Shown: one piece after another, positions 48,499 to 56,378 of the stretch
Numbering within the stretch: position 1 is the stretch's first letter
How the letters are laid out: the number at the start of each line of letters is the position of its first letter
Source of the DNA: Flavobacterium panacis
GTDB lineage: Bacteria; Bacteroidota; Bacteroidia; Flavobacteriales; Flavobacteriaceae
Direction of reading: 5' to 3'
NCBI RefSeq assembly: GCF_024649945.1
Contig: NZ_JANKMS010000018.1
Coordinates: 1 to 64,000 of the forward strand
DNA: 64,000 bases
Translations under genes and position numbers: made by a program
The notes under the pieces: generated by a model
The model's database searches: none
Seen by the model: the letters and a program-made list of their open reading frames with translations, nothing else
Told to the model about the DNA's origin: nothing

Positions 48499-49527
48499 TT
48501 AATTATTGGTCGTATTTGCTTTTTGTGTTTCGGCCTCTTTTGCTTTTTTGGCCGCTTCTCTCTCTTCTAAAATTTTCTTTCTTTTCTCTTCTAATTCTTT
48601 TTTACGCTGTTCGTAAAGCAATTGTCTTTCCTCCGCTTTTGTCATCGCTGGCTCAGCAGTTGTTGGTTGCTCAGTACCAGTTGTGGCAGGTTTAGCAGTT
48701 GTACTTGTTTTTGCTGCCTCTGTTGCTGCTGGAGTTTCTGTTGTTGTTTTAGCTGTTCCAGAAACCGTGCCATTTTTCTTTGCTTCTCTTTCAGCTGCTA
48801 ATGCGTTACGTCTGTCGTCGTATTCTTTTTTCTTCGCTTCTTGCTCTAGTTTTCGATCCTGGATCAATTTTTCTCTAGCCGCTTTTCTTTCGTCAAGAAC
48901 TTTTTGACGCTCTGCCATAGCAGGATTTTCGTCTATTGCATTTTCAAGATTTTCTTTAGCTTCCTGCTCTTTCAGTTGTTTCTTCGTCAACTGTTCGCGT
49001 TTTTCTGTACGATTTAAGATTCTTAAAACCTGATCGCTTATGTCGAATCTTGTATTGCTAAACAGCATTGTCAAATCTGATGATTTATCAAAGATAAAAT
49101 CATAATTTTTGGCTTGAGCAATATCCTGAACCGCGGTAAAAACCTGATCTTGGATTGGTTTTGCCAAAGCAGCTTTTTGTCTCATTAAATTACCATCAGC
49201 CCCAAATTGTTTCTGCTGATAATCCATCATTTCCTGCTCAAGAAACTTAATTTCAGTTTCTCTTTCCTCAATTAATTCTTTTGTAAGTAAAGCTTTTTCT
49301 GTTTTTAAGCTTTCCTTAAGCGTATTTATATTTAATTTTTTAGCCTCAACTTCTTGTTTCCACTTTTGAGCTTTCTGCTCTAATTGTGATTTAGCTTCTT
49401 TATAATCGGAAACATTTTCTAAAATATATTCCATGTCGATGTAGCCAATTCTAGTCGTCTTACCTTGTGCCTGACTTGTATTTGCTACAATCAAGGCTAA
49501 AAATATAAATAAAAATTGTTTTCTCAT
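48499..49527 (-). CDS. OmpH/Skp family protein with charged C-terminal extension
   Basis: This 342-residue protein has a signal peptide (about 1-21, ending SQAQ) and a Skp/OmpH domain (about 22-185) opening TRIGYIDMEYILENV and containing AKNYDFIFDKSSDLTMLFSN. The remaining 155 residues are a low-complexity region: K/E/R-rich coiled coil, a Thr/Ala/Pro stretch (about 255-292) and another K/E-rich coil. That extension about doubles the usual length. The protein probably works as an outer-membrane protein chaperone beside its short paralogue. The extension may bind another periplasmic component or peptidoglycan, but this is unproven. It lies between bamA and the short ompH gene. Confidence 0.9.
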   Translation of the reverse strand: MRKQFLFIFLALIVANTSQAQGKTTRIGYIDMEYILENVSDYKEAKSQLEQKAQKWKQEVEAKKLNINTLKESLKTEKALLTKELIEERETEIKFLEQEMMDYQQKQFGADGNLMRQKAALAKPIQDQVFTAVQDIAQAKNYDFIFDKSSDLTMLFSNTRFDISDQVLRILNRTEKREQLTKKQLKEQEAKENLENAIDENPAMAERQKVLDERKAAREKLIQDRKLEQEAKKKEYDDRRNALAAEREAKKNGTVSGTAKTTTETPAATEAAKTSTTAKPATTGTEQPTTAEPAMTKAEERQLLYEQRKKELEEKRKKILEEREAAKKAKEAETQKANTTNN

Positions 49528-49569
49528 AACATAACTTTATTTGATGATTTTTAACCAAACGTTATTTCT

Positions 49570-52215
49570 TTAAAATTGTTGTCCAATAATAAAGTGAGGT
49601 TCCCATCCATTAGCTTTTGATTGCCCTGGAAGAGCGTCGAAACCATAACCATAATCAAAACCAAGCATTCCAAATGCAGGCATAAATACACGAACTCCGA
49701 TTCCCGCTGAACGATTTAAATCAAATGGATTGTAATCTTTGAACGTTGGGTATGAAGATCCTGCTTCTAAGAATGTCAATACAAAAATAGAAGCTGACGA
49801 TTTTAATGTAATCGGATAACGTAACTCCATAGAGAATTTGTTATAAATAGTTGCTCCGATTGGATCGTTATTTGTATTTACAGGAGTTAAAGAGTTGTTA
49901 GGATAACCTCTTAACTGGATAGTCTCTCTACCATCCATAGAATAGTTAGCCATACCATCTCCACCTAAGTAAAAACGCTCAAACGGAATAACACCTCTTT
50001 CCTGATTGTAAGCTCCTAAGAAACCAAATTCTGTTAGGGTTCTTAAGACCAGTTTGCCATAAACTTTAGTATACCAATCAGCTTTAAATTTAACTTTATA
50101 ATATTCTAACCAATTATATTTCTTTTGATCCACTTTTGCTGGGTCGGCTCCTGCTTCCTGATAAGTACTCACTTTGTTTCCATTTGAGTCTAAATAATCT
50201 CCAGGGTTTACAACTATTTGATTGTTATCTGTATAAGTTGTTGTTGCTTTTAGCTTATATTCCTCCTGATTTCCTAAGTCACCATAATCTACACCATTAA
50301 ATAATGAGTATGGAGGTGTAAATTTGGCAGAAAGGCTAAATTCAGAACCGTAAGTCGGGAATATTGGGTTAACCCCTTTATTACTTCTTGAAATTCCAAT
50401 AGTATATGCTAAGTTTCTTGATGCACCATTACCAAATGTAAACAAACCTGTATTGTAGTTGTTCAGATCATAATGCTGATAACTTACAGACTGTGATAAT
50501 ACAAAGTAATCATCAGGAACAGTTAATCTTTTTGCTAAACCAACTTGTACTGTAAAAATATTAAAACTTTTGTTTCTATCAACAGTTCTGGTGACAAAAT
50601 TGTTAAGAAATTGCTTACTGTAAGAGATAGATGAACTAAATTGTACTGGTTTTTTCCCTCCGAACCAAGGCTCTGAGAACGATAAACTATAGGTTTGGAA
50701 ATAGGTACTTCCTTGTAAACGAAGTGCCACTTTTTGTCCATCTCCCATAGGTAATGGTTTGTAAGCCTCTTTGTCAAATAATTTCCTCGCAGAGAAATTG
50801 TTAAACGAAAGTCCTAATGTTCCGATGAAACCTCCACCACCGTAACCTCCCTGAAGTTCGACCTGGCTAGATCCTTTTTCTACAACATTATATTCAATAT
50901 CAACAGTTCCTGCTGCAGCATCAACGTTTTTGAATTTCGGATCAATTGCTTCAGGGTCAAAGAAACCTAATTGTCCAATCTCACGAATGGTTCTTACTAA
51001 CTGTTCTTTGCTATATTTTTCACCTGGTTTAGTTCTTAACTCACGATAAATAACATGGTCATTTGTTTTATCATTTCCAACTACAGTAATTTTGTTGAAA
51101 TAGGCAATTGGACCTTCTGTAACTCTGATTTCAAAATCAATTGTATCGTTTACGGTTTTTACCTCTACAGCATTAATGTTTGAGAATAAATAACCATTAT
51201 TTTGATATAAATTGGTGATGTCTTCAGCATCTGGTTTAGACTTGTCAGCGATTCTTTTTTCTAATAAAACTCCATTATAAGTTTCTCCTTTTTTGATACC
51301 TAAATAGCTGTTTAAAAGACGATCAGAATAAACGGTATTACCTAGGAATTTAATGTTACCGAAATAGTATTTATTTCCTTCTTCTACATTAATCTTAATC
51401 GCAAGTGTATTTTTCTTTTTGTTATATTGTACAGAGTCATAAATAATACGAGCATCACGATATCCTTTTTCTTTATAGGCTGCAATTACTTTCTCTAAAT
51501 CGGTTTTGTATTTCTCGGGAATAAACTTGGAAGCTTTAAAAACACGAATAAAGTTCTTCTGTTTAGTGTCTTTCATTGCAGCACGTAATTGGCTGTCTGT
51601 AAGTTGTTTGTTTCCAGTAAAATCAATATTGCTGATTTTTACTTTGTCCCCTTTATCAACTCTAACAAGCATATTTACTTGATTTCCTGCTATGGTGTCA
51701 GGAGTGGTGGTAATAGTAACTTTTGTATTGTAAAAACCGTCTTTTTTGTATTTGTTTTCAATATAGTTTTTAGTAGTTGTAATTAAGTTTTCATTGACTA
51801 TTTTGTTTTTAGTCAGGTTGTTATCCTTAATTAAACCTTCAACTTTACCTTTCTTAATACCAACGAATTTGACTTCGTTTAGTTTAGGAAGCTCAATAAT
51901 ATCTAAATCCAGATAAATACTATCGTTTTCTACCTTATTTACATAGAAAGCAATTTCATCAAATAAACCTAGTTTACCTAATTTTTTAATTGCACTACTA
52001 ATTTCTTCACCGGGAACAGTGATTTCCTGACCTTTTTGAAGTCCTGAAAACGTTACAACGGTTTGCTCATTGAAGCTTATTTTACCAACTACGGAAACTT
52101 TGGCTAGAATATATTTTTTTCCCTGATCAAAAGGAACTCTTTCTTGTGCTTTAATTTGTGAAAAACTACCCAAAAGTAAAAGGGTAAGGACTATTTGTAT
52201 TTTTTTTTGCAACAC
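49570..52215 (-). CDS. bamA: Outer-membrane protein assembly factor BamA
   Basis: The open frame extends to 52347 and overlaps uppS by 125 bases. The GTG at 52215 (or TTG at 52212), just after the uppS stop, gives a normal signal peptide (LQKKIQIVLTLLLLGSF...KAQ) and about 881 residues, while GTG 52239 is another option. BamA inserts beta-barrel proteins into the outer membrane. It has five N-terminal POTRA domains (roughly the first half) and a C-terminal barrel with GGYGGGGFIGTLGLSFNNFS at its start, the FYLGGDGMANYSMDGRETIQLRGY segment containing the R-G-Y lid motif, and a C-terminal phenylalanine (IIGQQF). It sits between uppS and two ompH genes, the expected BAM context. Confidence 0.95.
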   Translation of the reverse strand: MLQKKIQIVLTLLLLGSFSQIKAQERVPFDQGKKYILAKVSVVGKISFNEQTVVTFSGLQKGQEITVPGEEISSAIKKLGKLGLFDEIAFYVNKVENDSIYLDLDIIELPKLNEVKFVGIKKGKVEGLIKDNNLTKNKIVNENLITTTKNYIENKYKKDGFYNTKVTITTTPDTIAGNQVNMLVRVDKGDKVKISNIDFTGNKQLTDSQLRAAMKDTKQKNFIRVFKASKFIPEKYKTDLEKVIAAYKEKGYRDARIIYDSVQYNKKKNTLAIKINVEEGNKYYFGNIKFLGNTVYSDRLLNSYLGIKKGETYNGVLLEKRIADKSKPDAEDITNLYQNNGYLFSNINAVEVKTVNDTIDFEIRVTEGPIAYFNKITVVGNDKTNDHVIYRELRTKPGEKYSKEQLVRTIREIGQLGFFDPEAIDPKFKNVDAAAGTVDIEYNVVEKGSSQVELQGGYGGGGFIGTLGLSFNNFSARKLFDKEAYKPLPMGDGQKVALRLQGSTYFQTYSLSFSEPWFGGKKPVQFSSSISYSKQFLNNFVTRTVDRNKSFNIFTVQVGLAKRLTVPDDYFVLSQSVSYQHYDLNNYNTGLFTFGNGASRNLAYTIGISRSNKGVNPIFPTYGSEFSLSAKFTPPYSLFNGVDYGDLGNQEEYKLKATTTYTDNNQIVVNPGDYLDSNGNKVSTYQEAGADPAKVDQKKYNWLEYYKVKFKADWYTKVYGKLVLRTLTEFGFLGAYNQERGVIPFERFYLGGDGMANYSMDGRETIQLRGYPNNSLTPVNTNNDPIGATIYNKFSMELRYPITLKSSASIFVLTFLEAGSSYPTFKDYNPFDLNRSAGIGVRVFMPAFGMLGFDYGYGFDALPGQSKANGWEPHFIIGQQF

Positions 52216-52222
52216 TAAAAAA

Positions 52223-52963
52223 TTATTTAATTTGTTCACTGGTCTTTCCAAATCTACGTTCTCTTTTTTGATAACTAATAATAGCCTCATATAAATCCTG
52301 GTCTTTAAAGTCTGGCCACAAGACATTAGTAAAATATAATTCTGCATAAGCGATCTGCCACAGCAAAAAATTACTTATTCTATGTTCTCCACTGGTTCGT
52401 ATTAATAAATCTACGTCTGGTAAATTTTGCGTGTAAAGATGCTCATTTATAATTGAATCGTCAATAGTGTCTATTGAAATTATATTATTTTTAACTTTAT
52501 CACTAATTGCTTTTACAGCATTTACCAGCTCTTCTCTAGATCCATAACTTAAAGCAAGAGTTAGTGTTAATCGGGAATTGTCTTTAGTTTTTTCCATCAC
52601 ATCCAAAAGCTCTTTTTGGGCTGTTTTTGGCAATTTATCAAGATTTCCAATTGCGTTAAGACGAATATTGTTTTCCTGAAGCGTAATGAGTTCTTTTTTT
52701 AATGAATTGATCAATATTTTCATCAATGCTTGGACCTCAAGTTTTGGTCGGTTCCAGTTTTCTGTCGAGAAAGCGTATAAAGTTAAATACTCAATACCCA
52801 GCTTAGCCGAAGTTTTGATTATCTCTTTTACAGATTTTGTTCCATTTTCATGTCCAAACGCTCGCAAAAAACCTTGTTGTTTTGCCCAGCGTCCGTTACC
52901 GTCCATAATAATGGCAAGGTGTTTTGGTAAGTTTGTGTGATCTATTGATTCTATTAAATTCAT
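52223..52963 (-). CDS. uppS: Isoprenyl transferase (undecaprenyl diphosphate synthase)
   Basis: The ATG at 52963, lying just after the DUF6089 stop, is preferred over 52996, which would overlap that gene. The 246-residue enzyme condenses isopentenyl diphosphate onto farnesyl diphosphate to make undecaprenyl diphosphate, the lipid carrier for peptidoglycan and surface polysaccharides. Cis-prenyltransferase signatures are D21 in IIMDGNGRWA, the FSTENWNRP block, the ALSYGSREEL block and the C-terminal LLIRTSGEHRISNFLLWQIAYAEL segment. It is part of the DUF6089-uppS-bamA-ompH run, linking lipid-carrier supply to outer-membrane assembly. Confidence 0.95.
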   Translation of the reverse strand: MNLIESIDHTNLPKHLAIIMDGNGRWAKQQGFLRAFGHENGTKSVKEIIKTSAKLGIEYLTLYAFSTENWNRPKLEVQALMKILINSLKKELITLQENNIRLNAIGNLDKLPKTAQKELLDVMEKTKDNSRLTLTLALSYGSREELVNAVKAISDKVKNNIISIDTIDDSIINEHLYTQNLPDVDLLIRTSGEHRISNFLLWQIAYAELYFTNVLWPDFKDQDLYEAIISYQKRERRFGKTSEQIK

Positions 52964-52964
52964 T

Positions 52965-53654
52965 TTATTCTGCGCAATAGCAAGGTTTTTTTCCAAATGT
53001 GTATGTTAAGGTAACACCTGAAAAAACATACCAGTCATTATTATTTAAATTTCCAAACTTTAAAATGTTTGAATTACTTGTGTTAGGGTGACTTCCGTCT
53101 ATATTGTCTGAAAACGTATAACGTACTCCTGTTTCAAGTCCTAAAACAAAACGTGGTGTTATGTTTGATTTTATACCTAATATAAAAGGTATAGCAAAAG
53201 AGCTTGAATTTTCAGAATAAATGACGTTTGGGCTTGTAGTATATCTATATAGGTTGTCGAAGATAAAGAAATTTAATCCCGAATATACATAAGGAGTAAT
53301 TTTTGTATGATAATCATGAAGATTAAAATCGAAAAAGTTGAATTCTAATCCTGCAGAAAGCTCTTTTACATCATTGTCAAAACGATAACCTCTCTGATTT
53401 CTTCCTGTTTCATCTGATTTGTAGTCATTTCCACTAACATTCGATTGTGTATAAGAGAAGCGCCATGAATGTCTCGGACTTCTATTCCATTTGTAAAGAA
53501 CTCCGAAAGCTAGTTTTTCCGGGGCGATATAAGTTGTTTTACCAACATCACCAACAAAGTTGCTTCCACCAAGAAAAACACCAAGCTCATTGATCTGAGC
53601 ATTTAGCGTAATAAAGGGGAAAAAACATAACAATAAATTAAAAATTTTCTTCAT
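52965..53654 (-). CDS. DUF6089 family outer-membrane protein
   Basis: This 229-residue protein has a signal peptide (about 1-19, ending LNAQ) and a beta-rich sequence with INELGVFLGGSNFVGDVG near the start, matching the DUF6089 family. It probably forms a small outer-membrane barrel. The C-terminus ends KKPCYCAE, with a Cys-x-Cys that could be periplasmic. The gene heads the operon with uppS, bamA and two ompH genes, with 1 base to the uppS ATG. Its constant place next to uppS-bamA suggests a role in outer-membrane biogenesis, but no function is established. Confidence 0.85.
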   Translation of the reverse strand: MKKIFNLLLCFFPFITLNAQINELGVFLGGSNFVGDVGKTTYIAPEKLAFGVLYKWNRSPRHSWRFSYTQSNVSGNDYKSDETGRNQRGYRFDNDVKELSAGLEFNFFDFNLHDYHTKITPYVYSGLNFFIFDNLYRYTTSPNVIYSENSSSFAIPFILGIKSNITPRFVLGLETGVRYTFSDNIDGSHPNTSNSNILKFGNLNNNDWYVFSGVTLTYTFGKKPCYCAE

Positions 53655-53672
53655 TTAATTCAAAATTGCGTG

Positions 53673-53702
53673 CAAATATAATAATTATCAATACGAATCA
53701 AA
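53673..53702 (-). promoter_or_regulatory. Full promoter for the DUF6089-uppS-bamA-ompH operon
   Basis: On the minus strand a TTTG -33 element (53702-53699) and a TATATTTG -7 element (53680-53673) are separated by 18 bases, a good fit to the Flavobacterium consensus. The leader would be about 12 bases. Confidence 0.72.
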
Positions 53703-53827
53703 GTTCCTTTGCTTAAATGTGCTTTTTTTTCAATTTACGTTATGATTTTGAGCCATTTAATGATGATTCACTATATGCAGAACGAGAAAATGTGGTAATA
53801 TCGTATAGTGGAGAATTATAAAAGAGT

Positions 53828-54712
53828 TTAATTTCTTTTGTCTTCTCCCCAAAGCAATTTGTTTCTCAAGGTTTTCAAGAAAGTTTCGCCTGGAATTTCG
53901 ACCATTTTAATTTTATAGTCTGTTTTTTTAATTTTTAAAATAGACTCATTTTTCACTGAAGAAATCCTTGAGTCCAAAGAAACCAAATATTGGTCTTCTC
54001 TTCCTGTAACGCGCAAAGTAATTTCGGTATCGTCGGGAATAACAAGTGGTCTGGCTGTTAAATTATGAGGCGCTATAGGTGTAATTACTAAGCTTTTTAC
54101 ATCTGGGGTTAATATTGGTCCGCCGCAGCTTAAGGAATATCCTGTAGAACCAGTTGGAGTAGAAATGATTAATCCGTCTGCCCAATAAGAGTTCAAATAT
54201 TCATTATTTAAGTAAGTTTCTACCGTGATCATAGAAGTAGTGTCTTTTCTGCTCACAGTTACTTCGTTCATGGCAAAATTAAGTTCTTCGAAAGCATCGT
54301 TTTCAGGATCGGCTGTTAATCCTAATAGTGTGCGTTCAGAAGTAGTGTAATTTTGATCAATAACGTATTGAAGTAAACTTTCAATATTCTCTTTTTGTAC
54401 TTTGGCAAGAAAACCTAATCTCCCTGCATTTATCCCTAATAAAGGAACGCCAGAATTACGAACAAAAGCGGCTGCTCTTAAAATAGTTCCATCGCCACCA
54501 ATGCTTATTAGCATCTCAAAGCTGTTATCCAAAGCACTGTTTGAAGGAAAAGTTTTGTACTCTTTTTTAACCAGCTGTTTTTCATATAGCATGTTAAGGA
54601 AGTTTTCCTCAATTACCATTTCAACGTTGTTGGAATTGAAAAACCTGAAAATGTCTTTTATAATTGGTTCTGTACTATTTTGATAATATTGTCCGTAAAT
54701 GGCTATTTTCAT
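53828..54712 (-). CDS. nadK: NAD kinase
   Basis: This 294-residue enzyme phosphorylates NAD to NADP with ATP in the cytoplasm. The signature GGDGT lies at residues 72-76 (SIGGDGTILRAA), followed by GINAGRLGFLAKV, the NE motif in FAMNEVTVSR and the glycine-rich loop in GLIISTPTGSTGYSLSCGGPI. The length is normal. It lies between a CBS-domain gene upstream on the same strand (99 bases of repeat-like sequence between them) and the DUF6089 operon downstream. No operon partner is obvious. Confidence 0.96.
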   Translation of the reverse strand: MKIAIYGQYYQNSTEPIIKDIFRFFNSNNVEMVIEENFLNMLYEKQLVKKEYKTFPSNSALDNSFEMLISIGGDGTILRAAAFVRNSGVPLLGINAGRLGFLAKVQKENIESLLQYVIDQNYTTSERTLLGLTADPENDAFEELNFAMNEVTVSRKDTTSMITVETYLNNEYLNSYWADGLIISTPTGSTGYSLSCGGPILTPDVKSLVITPIAPHNLTARPLVIPDDTEITLRVTGREDQYLVSLDSRISSVKNESILKIKKTDYKIKMVEIPGETFLKTLRNKLLWGEDKRN

Positions 54713-54719
54713 TCTTTTT

Positions 54720-54810
54720 TAAATTAGAGAATTTGTCAATGTGTCAATTAGATAATTGGAAAATACGAAAATTGTCTAATTAACTAATTTTCTCATTGGC
54801 ACATTTATAA
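54720..54810. repeat. AT-rich nested inverted repeat between nadK and the CBS gene
   Basis: Words such as AATTAGATAATT and AATTGTCTAATT, and TCAATGTGTCAAT against CATTGGCACATT, form a nested imperfect inverted repeat over about 90 bases. It is built from short recurring words like the hairpin at 40027-40076 and probably belongs to a class of flavobacterial intergenic hairpins. It may act as terminator of the CBS gene transcript. Confidence 0.5.
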
Positions 54811-54811
54811 C

Positions 54812-55471
54812 TTATATATTAAGGTATTTGTCTAGATAATCAGATCGTTCTTTTAAACTGTTGATGTAAGTATCTTCCTGATGTTCTGAAATAATTTCAT
54901 AACCATATCTTCTATACGTCTGAATAATTTCATTGATAGCTCCTAAACCAATTTTTACTGTGATTTGAACATTTTCAGTATCGGCTTCAGAAACAAAACA
55001 TCCTAAAATTTTACCATTATTACTCTCTACAATTTGAGTTACCTCACTCATAGAGTAGTCTAAAAGTCCTTTTTGAACAATAATAATTGCTCCAGGCTCT
55101 TTTAAAAATGGCGTTTCTTGAAAAAATTTCATGATGTCTTCCATTTCATAATAACCGATGTAAGCATTATTTTCGTCAAGAATTGGAAGTATGTTGGTGT
55201 GGTTTTTAGCGAATACTTCTAGAACGTCAAGCCAGATCATCGATTTTCTGGCAAAAAAGCGTTCTAAAGTATATTTGTAGTCAATTGCTTTTTTATCAGT
55301 GTCAAATGTTTCTACATCATCAGAAGAAATGCTTCCAATAAAAATCCCGTCTTCAAGAATCGGGAAATGAGAAAAATTTACATCGATAAAAAAGTCCTGA
55401 ATCGATGCTATCGTTTCCTGACTATCAATCGCTCTGAAATCATTTGTGATATAGTTTGTAATTTCTGTCAT
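54812..55471 (-). CDS. CBS-domain protein with ACT-like C-terminus (AcuB-like)
   Basis: This 219-residue cytoplasmic protein has two CBS domains (about 1-58 and 70-120; HFPILEDGIFIGSISSDD and ILPILDENNAYIGYYEMED). An ACT-like domain follows (about 126-192; GAIIIVQKGLLDYSMSEVTQIVE). CBS pairs bind adenine nucleotides and ACT domains bind small metabolites, as in AcuB proteins, so a sensor or regulatory role is likely. It is divergent from pdxJ and upstream of nadK, both cofactor genes, but no direct link can be shown. No signal peptide or membrane segment is present. Confidence 0.85.
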   Translation of the reverse strand: MTEITNYITNDFRAIDSQETIASIQDFFIDVNFSHFPILEDGIFIGSISSDDVETFDTDKKAIDYKYTLERFFARKSMIWLDVLEVFAKNHTNILPILDENNAYIGYYEMEDIMKFFQETPFLKEPGAIIIVQKGLLDYSMSEVTQIVESNNGKILGCFVSEADTENVQITVKIGLGAINEIIQTYRRYGYEIISEHQEDTYINSLKERSDYLDKYLNI

Positions 55472-55536
55472 AAATCATTGAAGATATTTGATGCAAAATA
55501 ATCAAAAAATACCGAAAACTGCTGCGTTTTACTTTG

Positions 55537-55544
55537 TATTTTTG
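55537..55544 (+). promoter_or_regulatory. -7 promoter box (TATTTTTG) for pdxJ
   Basis: An exact TAnnTTTG match lies 42 bases before the pdxJ ATG. No -33 TTG is seen at the expected spacing. Confidence 0.5.
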
Positions 55545-55586
55545 TCATTACAAATATAGTGTTACTAGAATTAATTATCTATTTAT

Positions 55587-56300
55587 ATGACAAAGTTAAG
55601 TGTAAATATCAATAAAATAGCAACGCTTCGAAATGCTCGAGGCGGAAATGTTCCCGATTTATTAAAAGTAGCTGTAGACATTCAGCGTTTTGGAGGACAA
55701 GGAATTACAATCCATCCACGTCCAGATGAGCGTCATATTCGCTATCAGGATGCGCGTGATTTAAAAGCAATTGTTGCAACTGAATATAATATCGAAGGGA
55801 ATCCACAACACAATTTTATTGATTTGGTTTTAGAATGTAAACCGGATCAGGTAACATTAGTTCCAGATGCAATTGGGGCAATAACTTCTTCTGCTGGTTG
55901 GGATACGATTAAAAATCAGGAATATTTGACAGAAGTTATTCAGGAATTTCAAAGAAACGGAATTAGAACTTCAATTTTTGTTGATCCGATTCTGGAAATG
56001 ATTGAAGGAGCAAAAAAAACAGGAACTGACAGAATTGAATTGTATACTGAAGCCTTTGCACATCAATACAGTTTAGGAAACGAAAAAGGAATTGAACCTT
56101 ACACCAAAGCCGCCGAATTAGCTAACGAATTAGGTTTAGGGATCAATGCGGGTCATGATTTGAGTTTAGATAATATCAAGTTTTTCAAAGAAAATATTCC
56201 GGGACTGTTGGAAGTTTCAATTGGTCACGCCTTAATTGCAGAAGCACTTTATCTTGGTTTAGATAATACTGTTAATATGTATTTAAATAAATTGAAATAA
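55587..56300 (+). CDS. pdxJ: Pyridoxine 5'-phosphate synthase
   Basis: This 237-residue TIM-barrel enzyme condenses 1-deoxyxylulose 5-phosphate with 3-amino-2-oxopropyl phosphate to form pyridoxine 5'-phosphate, the last ring-closing step of DXP-dependent vitamin B6 synthesis. Signatures are NINKIATLRNARGG at the N-terminus, GITIHPRPDERHI, the ELYTEAFAHQY block and GLGINAGHDLSLDN. The length is normal. It is transcribed alone from its own -7 box and closed by a strong terminator. Other pdx genes are not in the window. Confidence 0.96.
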   Translation: MTKLSVNINKIATLRNARGGNVPDLLKVAVDIQRFGGQGITIHPRPDERHIRYQDARDLKAIVATEYNIEGNPQHNFIDLVLECKPDQVTLVPDAIGAITSSAGWDTIKNQEYLTEVIQEFQRNGIRTSIFVDPILEMIEGAKKTGTDRIELYTEAFAHQYSLGNEKGIEPYTKAAELANELGLGINAGHDLSLDNIKFFKENIPGLLEVSIGHALIAEALYLGLDNTVNMYLNKLK

Positions 56301-56311
56301 TATAAAATTAA

Positions 56312-56350
56312 AAACAATTATAACCTGATGTAATTGGGTTATAATTGTTT
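56312..56350 (+). terminator. Intrinsic terminator after pdxJ
   Basis: A perfect 14-bp stem (56312-56325 with 56337-56350) with an 11-base loop is followed by a T-rich stretch. Confidence 0.85.
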
Positions 56351-56378
56351 ATTTTCGCATTTTTCTTATTAAAATTAA

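Noticed and set aside
48423..48907. Plus-strand open frames of 90 and 74 residues opposite the ompH genes
   Set aside because: They are antisense shadows of K/E-rich coding sequence. They have no promoter box, and the minus-strand genes are clearly real.
52216..52347. Longest bamA frame with start at 52347
   Set aside because: It overlaps uppS by 125 bases and lacks signal-peptide character. A start just after the uppS stop gives a normal signal peptide.
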